Assembly: GCA_037129475.1 (NCBI GenBank)
Contig: JBAXUY010000091.1
Coordinates: 1 to 11,934 of the forward strand
Direction: 5' to 3'
Origin: RGVT01 sp037129475
GTDB lineage: Bacteria > Planctomycetota > Planctomycetia > Pirellulales > UBA1268
Length of the DNA stretch: 11,934 bases
Shown here: one piece after another, positions 1-7,454 of the stretch
Layout of the letters: the number at the start of each line of letters is the position of its first letter
Numbering within the stretch: the first letter of the stretch is position 1
The notes under the pieces: generated by a model
Database searches by the model: none
What the model was told of the DNA's origin: nothing
The model's input: only the letters and a program-made list of their open reading frames with translations
Position numbers and translations under genes: made by a program

Positions 1-3000
1 TTGTCGATGAGCTGGCTCGAGTCGGAGCCGCTCATCTGGAACAGGATGCGGAGTTCGAACTCCTTGAGCGTGCCGCGTTCGAACGTGCGCATCAGGTTCG
101 TGAGCGAGTCGCACCAAAGGAGCGTGTGGATGCCGACAGTCGGGCCATCCTTGAGGACGTCGAGGAAGTTTTGCGCGGGGCCGACCTTCTTTTCCGAGCC
201 GAAGGAGAAGCCGAAGCCGTCGTCGGCCTTGCGGAGTTCCCGAAATCGGGCGAGGTCGCGGATCACGACGAACACCGATTCGCCATCGAGGATCTGCGCG
301 TCGACGCGGCGGCGGACCTCCGCCGCGAGCCGCTCCATGGCGTCTGCCACACCGAGTCGGCCCACCACGTCGACGTCGTGGGGCAGGTTCTTGGCGAGCG
401 TGGCGAGCAGGATCTCGGGCTTTTCCTCGGCGATCGCCGGCTCGAAGAGCACGAACCGGGCCGGACGGCCAGTCGCACCGCCCGGATGTGGATCGTGACC
501 GGCGGCGAGGCTCACCATCGACATCGACAGGAGCGCGGTGCCGAGGTCGTCGCGCTGCCCGACGATCAGCATGTTGGCCCCGCCCTGGCGGCGGAAGATG
601 GCCGAGGTGGGATCTTTGATCGCGATCGCGTCGCCCAGCCAGGCCAAGGGGGCCGTGAGCTCGCGGCCATGCACGGTGTTGGAGGTGAGGAGTTCCTCGA
701 GCAGCGGATTGCCGGCCGGGTCGGCCGCCTCGTTGCCGTCGAACACCATCCGCGGCACGGCGGGAATGTCGGTGCGCCGGTCGGCGAGTTCCCGCAGGGC
801 GCCGAGATACCGCTCGCGTCGCTCGTCGTTGAGGAACACCACCTGGAACGGGCTGTTGCCGGCCACCATGCCGTTGGCATCGTTGTAGATCGCCTCGCCG
901 GGCCGGGTGAGCAGCCGGGCGGCGGTGTTGTCCTCGGAAAGGATCAGGCTCGAGTCGGCCTCGTTGCACTGCAACGCCACGCGCACGGCCATCTGCCCCA
1001 TCGTGGCCCGCGGCAGGCTGTACGAGCCGCCGAGCGTCTGGGAGCCGAGGATCACGTGCATTCCGAAGGCTCGACCCTGACGCACGAGCCGGTCGAGGAT
1101 GAGGGCGGCCTCCTGCGCGAGTTTGTCGTCCTCGACGAAGATTTCCTGGAACTCGTCGATCAGGAGAAGGATGCGGGGCAGCGGATCCGGATGTCCGGTG
1201 GCCCGGAATCCCGCCACGTCCTGCACGGCGAGGTCGCGGAACAGATCACCGCGGCGCTTGAGTTCGCGATCGAGCTGCTCGAGCACCGAAAGACCGAACT
1301 CGCGCTCGCTCTCGATGGCGATCACGCGGGCGTGCGGCAGCTTGTAGTGGTCGTAGAGCTTGAACTCAACGCCCTTTTTGAAGTCGATGAGGTAGAACTG
1401 GATTTCATTCGGGCTGTATTGCAGCGCGAGGCTCGTGATCATCGCGTGCATGAGCGTCGACTTGCCGGAGCCGGTCTTGCCGGCGATGAGCGCGTGCTGG
1501 CTCGTACCCTTGCCGAGCTTGAGGTATTGCAGCTTCTTGGCGCCGGCCGGGCCGAGCGGTGCGAGCACCTCGCTCGCCGTGCTCTTCGTCCACCATTCGT
1601 TCTCGGGCGGCGCCACGCGGTCGAACGGCACTTCGACACGCTTGGCCGCCTTGGCCGCCTTCCCCACACGCTGGATGATCCGCGTGCACACCTCGTCGGG
1701 AGGCGCGCGCTCGGGCACGAGCGGCCACTTCGAGAACTCGGGATCGGTCCACGTGAAGGTTCCGTCCTTGAGGACGAGTGTGGTCGAGTGCTTCTCCAAC
1801 TCGGCGAGGCTGAATTCAGCCGGCATCGGCGCCTTCGTGTCGACCGATACGACGAGGTAGACGCCGCAGCGGGCCCCACTGGCGGCGATGCTCGCCAGCC
1901 GACGGGCGCTCGTTTCGGTGAAGTTCGCCGGAAAGTTGGCAACCACGACGAACCGGTAGGGCTCGGGCACCTCGGCGATCGCGTTGTAGGCCCCGATCGA
2001 CTCATACTCGTTGCGCAGGTATTTCTGGATCACCACCTCCATCTGCTCGGTGATGTCGGCGAGCCGCTGCTCGATCTGCTGGGGCTCCGTCCAGATCCGG
2101 TTCGTGACGAGGAGCTCGTCGTGGTCGGCGAGGTGCATGAAGCCCGCGAACTGCTTGCCCAGCCCCAGCGGGTCGATGATCGTGAACCGGCTCTGCCCCG
2201 CCGGAATGCCGGTGGCGATCCGGAGCATGAGCGCGTGCATCATGTCCGAGGCGGTCTCTTTCTGGTCGGCCGGGCTCTTGACGAGGAGCGAGGCGTGCTT
2301 CGGAAAGGGCACGAGGGCCGGCTGGGTCCAGGAAATCGGGCCGAACGCATTGAGTTCGGGACGTGCAGACACGCCGCCGGGGATCTTCTCGAGTGTCAGC
2401 GGCTGCGTGCCGAACCGCAGGCCCGGCGGTGTCTCGGTGGGGAGCGGCACCGCCTCGTCGGCGAGCTCGTCCCACGGGCGAAATGCGGCCGTGTCGATCG
2501 CATTGACGGCGTCATAGACGGCGGCCGTCGACGTGCGTGCCTCGCGCCAGCGGTCGGTCATCTGCCGCCAGCGATCGTCGCGCTTCGTGTCGGCGGCGGC
2601 GATGCGTTCGACGCAGTTTCGTTCGAGCCGTTCCAGGTCTTCACGGCAGGCGGTCTCGAGCGCCGACAGCCGGGGCGGAAACTTCTTGTCCGCTGCTTCC
2701 TTGTTGGTGTCGCGCTTGCGGACGATCTCCTCGACCTTGGCCCGGTACTTCGCTTCGAGGTCGGCGTTCTGCGTGTCTTTCCTGGTCGCGATGTCGGCGA
2801 GTTTGGCAGTCAGTGTCGCCTGGCGGTCGGCCAGTTCCTGCTTGAACCGCTCCTCGAGGGCCCGGGCCTGGTCGTCGCGGCGCACCTTGATGAAATTCGT
2901 CGCGGCTTCGTGCCACCTGCGGGCCCGGGCAATGTCGTCCGCAAGCCGCGTCCGGAGCTCGACGGCCTGGGTACGGGCCTGGCGGCGGAGTCGACCCACG

Positions 3001-3833
3001 AGCCACAGCGCCGCGCCGATGCCGAGCGCCGCGACCCCCGCGGCGGTCCCTCCGGCGACGCCGAGCCTCAACGGCATCTCGCCTGCCAGGAACAGAAATG
3101 CCGCACCACCGGCGGCGAGGCCGAGCATGACCGGCACGACGATCGCTCCACCGAGGGTGCCGCCGGCAAACGCCGTGCGGGCGGCCTTGAGGCCGAGAAT
3201 CGCCTGGGCCTGCTCCGCGATCGCCGCCCGGAGTTGCTCGAGCCGCGTGAGGACCTCGGCGCCCGCGGGAATCACGTCGTCCGGTGGAGGGTCGCCTGAC
3301 GGCGCTGGCGGGGCGACCCGCCAGCGGGTGAGCGTCTGCAGCGTCTTCTGGTCGGCTTCGTCGAGTTGCGAGAGCGTCCGCGCCAGTTCCTTTTCCGACT
3401 TGGCGAAGACGCGGACGGGGTCTTTCCGCTTCTCCTTGCAAATCTCCCGGAAGGAGGCGTCTTCGTATTGTTCGTCCTCCTTGAGCTGCGCCTGCTGGGT
3501 GGCGGCCGTGCGCAGGATCGTCGCGCCGAAGGCCTTGCGTTGCTCATCGAGCTTCTTTTGCTCGGCCGCGGCCTGCGCGGCCACCTGCTGGAGAACCGTC
3601 GCATACTCTCGCTTCGTCGCCTCGATCTCGCGGGCGTACTTCTGGCGGGTGGCCGCGAGCTTCTCCTCCGCGTCCTTGCGGGCGGCCGTGCGCTCGGCCT
3701 CGTGCTCCGCGGTGATCTCGTTTTCGAGTTTTGCCCGTACCGCGGCCTCGCGGCGGAGCGTCTCCATCTGAGACCGCAGCACGTCGCGATCGTAGGGGGT
3801 CGCCGGGGAGGATACTTCGCTTGCGTCAGCCAT
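1..3833 (-). CDS. FtsK/SpoIIIE-type (EccC/EssC-like) membrane ATPase, partial at its C-terminus
   Basis: The frame is open from an ATG at 3833-3831 to the window edge, giving 1277 visible residues and no stop. Residues about 14-125 are a charged, Glu/Lys/Arg/Ala-rich coiled coil. Two hydrophobic membrane segments follow at about 228-250 and 257-280, then a second coiled coil to about 430. Three ATPase-like modules come next. The first has a degenerate P-loop (KSPADQKET, 519-527) and a hydrophobic strand at 627-635. The second is canonical, with Walker A GKTGSGKST at 785-793 and Walker B LLLIDE ending at D893/E894. The third is degenerate (GQRDDLGT, 1092-1099, no P-loop lysine). Family knowledge: multi-module FtsK/SpoIIIE ATPases with membrane anchors drive WXG100 export in type VII systems. 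The adjacent WXG100-like genes support that role over chromosome translocation, which is an inference. The start overlaps the stop of the upstream gene by 8 bases, so translation is probably coupled. Confidence 0.93.
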   Translation of the reverse strand, partial: MADASEVSSPATPYDRDVLRSQMETLRREAAVRAKLENEITAEHEAERTAARKDAEEKLAATRQKYAREIEATKREYATVLQQVAAQAAAEQKKLDEQRKAFGATILRTAATQQAQLKEDEQYEDASFREICKEKRKDPVRVFAKSEKELARTLSQLDEADQKTLQTLTRWRVAPPAPSGDPPPDDVIPAGAEVLTRLEQLRAAIAEQAQAILGLKAARTAFAGGTLGGAIVVPVMLGLAAGGAAFLFLAGEMPLRLGVAGGTAAGVAALGIGAALWLVGRLRRQARTQAVELRTRLADDIARARRWHEAATNFIKVRRDDQARALEERFKQELADRQATLTAKLADIATRKDTQNADLEAKYRAKVEEIVRKRDTNKEAADKKFPPRLSALETACREDLERLERNCVERIAAADTKRDDRWRQMTDRWREARTSTAAVYDAVNAIDTAAFRPWDELADEAVPLPTETPPGLRFGTQPLTLEKIPGGVSARPELNAFGPISWTQPALVPFPKHASLLVKSPADQKETASDMMHALMLRIATGIPAGQSRFTIIDPLGLGKQFAGFMHLADHDELLVTNRIWTEPQQIEQRLADITEQMEVVIQKYLRNEYESIGAYNAIAEVPEPYRFVVVANFPANFTETSARRLASIAASGARCGVYLVVSVDTKAPMPAEFSLAELEKHSTTLVLKDGTFTWTDPEFSKWPLVPERAPPDEVCTRIIQRVGKAAKAAKRVEVPFDRVAPPENEWWTKSTASEVLAPLGPAGAKKLQYLKLGKGTSQHALIAGKTGSGKSTLMHAMITSLALQYSPNEIQFYLIDFKKGVEFKLYDHYKLPHARVIAIESEREFGLSVLEQLDRELKRRGDLFRDLAVQDVAGFRATGHPDPLPRILLLIDEFQEIFVEDDKLAQEAALILDRLVRQGRAFGMHVILGSQTLGGSYSLPRATMGQMAVRVALQCNEADSSLILSEDNTAARLLTRPGEAIYNDANGMVAGNSPFQVVFLNDERRERYLGALRELADRRTDIPAVPRMVFDGNEAADPAGNPLLEELLTSNTVHGRELTAPLAWLGDAIAIKDPTSAIFRRQGGANMLIVGQRDDLGTALLSMSMVSLAAGHDPHPGGATGRPARFVLFEPAIAEEKPEILLATLAKNLPHDVDVVGRLGVADAMERLAAEVRRRVDAQILDGESVFVVIRDLARFRELRKADDGFGFSFGSEKKVGPAQNFLDVLKDGPTVGIHTLLWCDSLTNLMRTFERGTLKEFELRILFQMSGSDSSQLID

Positions 3834-4062
3834 CGAATCGGTCGCTCACGTCGCGGGCGGCGCGGGCCAGCACCTCGGCCAGCCTGCCCACTGCCTCGAG
3901 CGTCTGCTTGACGTCGGGCATGAGTGGCTCGATGTGCTCCTTGTGAAAGGCCTTGCTCGTGCCGTCGTTCCAGCTTTCCTTGGCCGACTCCCACTTGATG
4001 TCGAGCTGCTTGAGGGCCAGCGCCATCTTGGCGGCACCGCTCGAAAGGTCGAAATGTTTCAT
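3826..4062 (-). CDS. Small WXG100-like helical protein (78 aa)
   Basis: This is a 78-residue, mostly helical protein with a helix-turn-helix layout. At the predicted hairpin turn it carries SWND (W31, D33) followed by F39 and E42. The W-to-aromatic spacing of eight matches the WXG100/ESAT-6 core, and the W/D/F/E spacing is identical to that of the 90-aa protein encoded upstream. The usual glycine of WXG is replaced by Asp. There is no tyrosine, so no C-terminal YxxxD/E export signal. The frame is open further upstream, but the ATG at 4062 is preferred: it overlaps the previous stop as ATGA and has GGGAG seven bases before it. It lies directly before the FtsK/EssC-like ATPase gene. It is probably a substrate or structural partner of that ATPase. 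The WXG100 assignment rests on motif and context and is moderate. Confidence 0.8.
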   Translation of the reverse strand: MKHFDLSSGAAKMALALKQLDIKWESAKESWNDGTSKAFHKEHIEPLMPDVKQTLEAVGRLAEVLARAARDVSDRFDG

Positions 4063-4679
4063 GGCGCGTCTCCCGTCACGGCGCCGGCGGATGGGTCGGC
4101 CGGCGCGGCGTGGGCGGAGGCCGCCGTGGTGTCGGTTTGCCGCACGATCGATGGTGCGCCCGTGCCGCCCGCCGCCGCCGTATCGGGCCGCGGCGACGAC
4201 ACCTGCCCATAGGCCTCGAGCGACTTGAGCATGTGCTCCACGCGTGCGATCGCCTTCGGGCAGTCGACGTCGACCACCTCGCGAAAGTGAACGAGCCGCA
4301 CGCATGTCTCGCGAAACTGCTGGAGCACCACCGGGGTCCAGCGGCGCACCGCCTCGGCCTTCTGCTCGGCATTCGCCAGCTTGGACCGGGCCTTCTCCAG
4401 GGCTTTCTTCTCTTCGGCGCAGGACGGCTGGTTGTCGCCCACCTTCTTGAAGGCCCGGCAGTGCTCGAGGTCCTTGATCGCCTGGTTCACGAGGTCGTTG
4501 CAGCGGCGCACCTCCGCCTTCCAGAAGGCCGCCTGGTCGACGGTGATGTAGTCGACCGCCTTGCGGCCCTCCAGCTCGACCTCGTCGATGGCCTGGCTGC
4601 TCTCGTGCGCGTACGCTGCCAGTGCCGCCTTCACGAAGGCGAGGGTGTCGAGCGATTTGACGTCGGCTTGGGTGGACAT
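4059..4679 (-). CDS. Helical protein of unknown function in the WXG100/FtsK operon (206 aa)
   Basis: I cannot name this protein. Residues 1-158 look almost entirely helical, with heptad-like stretches (about 88-112) and two tryptophans (W53, W114). Residues 160-206 are an Ala/Pro/Thr/Gly-rich tail that is probably disordered. Five cysteines (60, 74, 87, 126, 140) are notable for a protein with no signal peptide or membrane segment. It sits between two WXG100-like genes, 10 bases after the stop of the first and overlapping the start of the second by four bases (ATGA), so it is almost certainly made together with the secretion ATPase. I see no Shine-Dalgarno at its start, which suits translational coupling. 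Possible roles are chaperone, adaptor or substrate of the type VII-like apparatus; these are inferences. It lacks the SWxD motif of its neighbours. Confidence 0.85.
   Translation of the reverse strand: MSTQADVKSLDTLAFVKAALAAYAHESSQAIDEVELEGRKAVDYITVDQAAFWKAEVRRCNDLVNQAIKDLEHCRAFKKVGDNQPSCAEEKKALEKARSKLANAEQKAEAVRRWTPVVLQQFRETCVRLVHFREVVDVDCPKAIARVEHMLKSLEAYGQVSSPRPDTAAAGGTGAPSIVRQTDTTAASAHAAPADPSAGAVTGDAP
4070..4074 (-). promoter_or_regulatory. Ribosome binding site for the 78-aa gene
   Basis: GGGAG on the minus strand lies seven bases before the ATG at 4062-4060, inside the end of the preceding gene. It is the main reason to start the 78-aa protein here and not at an upstream codon of the same open frame. 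Confidence 0.6.
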
Positions 4680-4689
4680 CGAACGTGGG

Positions 4690-4962
4690 TCAGCGTTGCT
4701 GCTGGTACTCCTCCACCCGCTCCGCCTTGCGGATCAGGTATGGGACGTATTCCCCGGTCGACTCCACGAAGCGGCCGAACGTGTTGAGCTGCTGCTCGAA
4801 CTCCTCCTGAAATTTCTGGTGCTCCTGATCGCGCCAGCTTCCACCGAGGGCCGCGAGCTGGCGCTGCACGGTCTGCATCTGCGTCATCACCTCGGTGCTG
4901 AAGTGCCGCAGCCGCTGCGCGAATCTCCGCAGTTCCTGCGGATCGACGATCGCCTGTCCCAT
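4690..4962 (-). CDS. WXG100-like (ESAT-6 superfamily) protein, 90 aa
   Basis: The 90-residue length is typical of WXG100 proteins, small helical hairpins exported as dimers by type VII secretion. Two amphipathic helices (about 8-37 and 46-88) flank a turn with GGSWRD (W43, D45), then F51 and E54. The third motif position is Asp instead of Gly. Its three tyrosines (72, 75, 86) have no Asp or Glu four residues later, so the classical YxxxD/E signal is missing. The ATG at 4962 has GGGGAG seven bases upstream (4970-4975), the clearest ribosome binding site of the operon. It is the first gene, followed by the 206-aa protein, a second WXG100-like protein and the FtsK/EssC-like ATPase. The motif, length and ATPase partner together make this a confident family call; its precise function is unknown. 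Confidence 0.88.
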   Translation of the reverse strand: MGQAIVDPQELRRFAQRLRHFSTEVMTQMQTVQRQLAALGGSWRDQEHQKFQEEFEQQLNTFGRFVESTGEYVPYLIRKAERVEEYQQQR

Positions 4963-5131
4963 GGCCGAACTCCCCGAACGCGTGGATACCGAACGATGCG
5001 AACCTCCGACCTGATCAATCTTATCGCGGATGCGACGACGTTGGACAGCCGCCGGCTCCCCGCCGCCGCTGGGAATACGTCTCCAGGCAGCGTAGACTCC
5101 GCGGACGCCACCTTCCCGAGGAGTTTGCAGC
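4963..5131. promoter_or_regulatory. Divergent intergenic region with a weak promoter candidate for the WXG100 operon
   Basis: These 169 bases separate the minus-strand WXG100 operon from plus-strand hemQ, so both promoters should lie here. The stretch around 5011-5026 is AT-richer than its surroundings and contains TAAGAT on the minus strand (5023-5018), a 4/6 match to a sigma-70 -10 box. A poor -35 candidate (TGTCCA) lies 18 bases further upstream. For hemQ I find no convincing -35/-10 pair, only a good Shine-Dalgarno (GAGGAG, 5118-5123, eight bases before the ATG). Planctomycete promoter consensus is not well fixed, so this is tentative. Confidence 0.25.
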
Positions 5132-5980
5132 ATGCAGCCCGGCAGCCATGGATCCGCCGCACCGTCCGACGAGGTGTCGCTCGAGCCGACGAAGGGTTGG
5201 CACGTCACCCACTCCTTTTATGCCCTCGACCGGGCCCGGCTGGCCGCGTTGGACCCGGCCACGCGGGTCGAGGGGGCGAGGCACTTCGCCGCCGTGCTCG
5301 ACCCGGCCGGACCGGGGGCGCCGCGCAGGCTCCAGGCCTGGATCGTGGCAGGGCACAAGGCCGACTTCGGCGTCGTGGCGATGGATCCGTCGCCGCTCGC
5401 CGTGGAGGACGTGCATCAACGGCTTCTCGCCGGCCCGTTCGGGCCCGCGCTCGTGCCCACCTATTCGTTCGTCGGCCTCACGGAGGTGAGTGAATACGTG
5501 CCGACCGTCGAGCAATACGCCAAAAGGCTCGTCGAGGAGGGGGAGGTGGCCGACAGCCCCTCCCACCGTGCCAAGGTGCAGGGATACGCCGCCCGCGAGG
5601 ATGCGATGCGGAAGGCGCGGATCGAGCCGGACCTCCCTCCCTGGCCGAACGCCTGCTTCTACCCGATGAACAAGAAGCGCAAGGTGGGGGAAAACTGGTT
5701 CATGCTGCCGTTCGAGGAGCGCAGCCGGCTGATGGCCGAGCATGGACGCACGGGCATGTCGTTCGGAGGCCGCGTGACGCAGCTGATCACCGTGAGCGTC
5801 GGGCTCGATGACTGGGAGTGGGGCGTGACGCTCTGGGCCAGGCGTCCCGACTTCCTCAAGGACATCGTCTACAAGATGCGATTCGACGAGGCGAGCGCAC
5901 GGTACGCCGAGTTCGGCCCGTTCTACACCGGCTACGTGGCGACGGCGGCGGAAATTCTGGCCCATTGCCACGTCGCCTGA
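5132..5980 (+). CDS. hemQ: HemQ, coproheme decarboxylase (chlorite dismutase-like family)
   Basis: HemQ (ChdC) converts coproheme III to heme b, using hydrogen peroxide to remove two propionate carboxyls; it is the last step of the coproporphyrin-dependent heme pathway. The 282-aa protein has the family landmarks: FYPMNKKRK with the radical-forming tyrosine (Y177) and the Lys four residues later (K181), the proximal heme-ligand histidine in MAEHG (H204), and GRVTQLIT with the Gln (Q217) that replaces the catalytic Arg of true chlorite dismutases. GLDDWEWGVTLW and MRFDEASARYAEFGPF follow, as in other HemQs. Length is slightly above the usual 250 owing to an N-terminal extension of about 20 residues. 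GAGGAG at 5118-5123 supports the ATG. No other heme gene is in the window. A methyltransferase gene follows 15 bases later and may be co-transcribed. Confidence 0.95.
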   Translation: MQPGSHGSAAPSDEVSLEPTKGWHVTHSFYALDRARLAALDPATRVEGARHFAAVLDPAGPGAPRRLQAWIVAGHKADFGVVAMDPSPLAVEDVHQRLLAGPFGPALVPTYSFVGLTEVSEYVPTVEQYAKRLVEEGEVADSPSHRAKVQGYAAREDAMRKARIEPDLPPWPNACFYPMNKKRKVGENWFMLPFEERSRLMAEHGRTGMSFGGRVTQLITVSVGLDDWEWGVTLWARRPDFLKDIVYKMRFDEASARYAEFGPFYTGYVATAAEILAHCHVA

Positions 5981-5982
5981 GC

Positions 5983-5986
5983 GGAG
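5983..5986 (+). promoter_or_regulatory. Ribosome binding site deciding the methyltransferase start
   Basis: GGAG lies nine bases before GTG 5996 and directly abuts the alternative TTG at 5987. The spacing favours the GTG start. Confidence 0.5.
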
Positions 5987-5995
5987 TTGCACGCG

Positions 5996-6655
5996 GTGAC
6001 ACAGTCTCCCTCACCCACCCCTGGATATGAGTTCACGAGCGACTGGTTCACGCACGTGGAGCCGACGTGGCGGGAACTCACCCGGGACGTCAAGCCGCGT
6101 GTGATCCTCGAGATCGGCTCGTTCGAGGGACGTTCGGCGTGCTGGATGATCGACACCCTTCCCGGCCTGGCTGGCGCGGGGATCGATCTCGTCTGCATCG
6201 ACCGCTGGGCCCACGGGCCCGGGCGGCAGCCCGACCCTGGGGCGCCCGTGGAGGGGAATCCCGTCGAGGAGCGGTTCGACCGGAACGTCTCGCGGGCCGT
6301 CAAGAAAGCCTCCCATCCGGTGACGGTCCGGAAAATCAAGGGACCGTCGATCATGGGCCTCGCGAAGCTTTTGCTCGACGGAAGATCCGGGTCGTTCGAC
6401 ATGGTCTACGTGGATGGCGGCCACGGCGCGCCCGACGTGCTTGCGGATGCGGTGCTCGCCTTCCGGCTGCTCCGCGTCGGTGGACTGATGATCTTCGACG
6501 ACTACCTGTGGGCGAACGACAGAGTCCGCCCCGACGACATCCTGCGCACACCGAAGCCGGCCATCGACGCGTTTCTCAACGTGCACTGGCATGCCATGCG
6601 AATTGTCTCGGGGAAGCCCGTCTACCAGCTCTACGCCACGAAACGCGCCGAGTGA
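5996..6655 (+). CDS. Class I SAM-dependent methyltransferase
   Basis: This is a Rossmann-fold methyltransferase of about 219 residues. Motif I is VILEIGSFEGRSA (E39-G41), which binds S-adenosylmethionine. An acidic residue at the end of strand 2 (CIDRW, D69) would contact the ribose. MVYVDGGH (D140) and GGLMIFDDY (D168/D169) are the later motifs, resembling the DGxH/DD arrangement of the CmcI/TylF-like and Methyltransf_24 groups, where acidic residues can bind a metal. Its substrate cannot be told from sequence; small-molecule or sugar O-methylation is possible. I chose GTG 5996 because GGAG (5983-5986) lies nine bases before it; TTG 5987 would leave no spacer. It lies 15 bases after hemQ. 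It converges with the YdjY gene, 18 bases away, with no obvious terminator between. Confidence 0.88.
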   Translation: MTQSPSPTPGYEFTSDWFTHVEPTWRELTRDVKPRVILEIGSFEGRSACWMIDTLPGLAGAGIDLVCIDRWAHGPGRQPDPGAPVEGNPVEERFDRNVSRAVKKASHPVTVRKIKGPSIMGLAKLLLDGRSGSFDMVYVDGGHGAPDVLADAVLAFRLLRVGGLMIFDDYLWANDRVRPDDILRTPKPAIDAFLNVHWHAMRIVSGKPVYQLYATKRAE

Positions 6656-6673
6656 CGGCGGGCCGTGGTGGCA

Positions 6674-7357
6674 TCAGCGCGCCGAGAGAACCAGTTCGAC
6701 GTCGGTGCCGCGCGGCGGAACGCGGCCCTCGAACGCCTCGAAGAGGAGTGCCTCGTTCGACTGCGAACTCGCGACCGGCAGATCGAGCGTGGCCGTGGGA
6801 AAGTTCGAGACGCAGATGAGATCGCCGCCGTCGGCCTGGTAGTACTCCGTGCCGTCGGCCGGGTCGGTCCAGAAACTGCTTCCGGCGAACACCCAGTCGA
6901 CGTCGAGCGTTTTTCCGGTGCGGGCATCCCGCACCCATTCACGCACGTCGACCATGTCGGATGCGCCGTCGGCCTTCGTCCAGCGGACGCGGACCGCCAC
7001 CCGCGGCCCCGAGGCGGCGACGTACTCCGGGTCGAACGACACGTGCTTTCCCGGCTCCAGGCCGATCGCCAGGAGCGCCGCGTGGACCAGACGCGCGGAG
7101 GCCCGCGTGGCCACGATCGACTCGTGCTCCTTCGTGCCCTCCGGGCAGGCCAAGAACTCGATCGGCCCGCGGTCGAGCGCGATCCGGCCACCGACGACCA
7201 CCTCTTTTCGGGTGGGATCGATCCAGACCTCCTCGGTCGGCGATAGCCGCTTGAGATCCAGGTGCCTTTCGACGGGCTCCGCCGCCGCGAGCGAGGTTCC
7301 GGCCAGCAGCGGGATCAGGCCGACCACGGCGCAGAGCAGGTGACGGACCATGGGCAT
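6674..7357 (-). CDS. Exported YdjY-domain protein (227 aa)
   Basis: The N-terminus is a typical signal peptide: MPMVRH, a hydrophobic core at about 7-23, and a likely signal peptidase I site after AAA26 (AAA|EP). No lipobox cysteine is present. The mature part matches the conserved planctomycete YdjY-domain proteins as I remember them: SPTEEVWIDP, CPEGTKEHESIV (C71), GSSFW, YYQADGGDLICVSNFPTATLDLP (C182) and SSQSNEALLFEAF. Function is unknown in these organisms; E. coli YdjY is annotated as ferredoxin-like, but only two conserved Cys are obvious here, so an iron-sulfur role should not be assumed. The ATG at 7357 or the one two codons later (7351) could start it. A much longer upstream frame is open but antisense to the next gene, and the signal peptide fixes the start near 7357. 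Confidence 0.87.
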   Translation of the reverse strand: MPMVRHLLCAVVGLIPLLAGTSLAAAEPVERHLDLKRLSPTEEVWIDPTRKEVVVGGRIALDRGPIEFLACPEGTKEHESIVATRASARLVHAALLAIGLEPGKHVSFDPEYVAASGPRVAVRVRWTKADGASDMVDVREWVRDARTGKTLDVDWVFAGSSFWTDPADGTEYYQADGGDLICVSNFPTATLDLPVASSQSNEALLFEAFEGRVPPRGTDVELVLSAR

Positions 7358-7454
7358 GGGATCGGCCCCGTGGAGGTTGGAGAAACATCCGCTACGATAA
7401 CGCCCCGACGGCACGCCGACGAGCGACGCGCCGTCTTTTCCCCGGGACCTCGCC

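Noticed and set aside
126..3299. A 1057-codon open frame on the plus strand
   Set aside because: It is codon-aligned antisense to the FtsK/EssC-like gene. Stops on this strand would need Leu TTA/CTA or Ser TCA codons in the sense gene, which GC-rich codon use avoids. Its translation has no recognisable domains, while the minus strand gives clear Walker motifs.
1..3833. Chromosome-partitioning FtsK
   Set aside because: It lacks the four-helix FtsK membrane domain, has three ATPase-like modules with long coiled coils, and is in an operon with WXG100-like genes. A secretion role fits better.
5132..5980. A true chlorite dismutase
   Set aside because: The catalytic distal Arg position is occupied by Gln (Q217), and the YPMNK and EWGVTLW/MRFDE signatures match HemQ.
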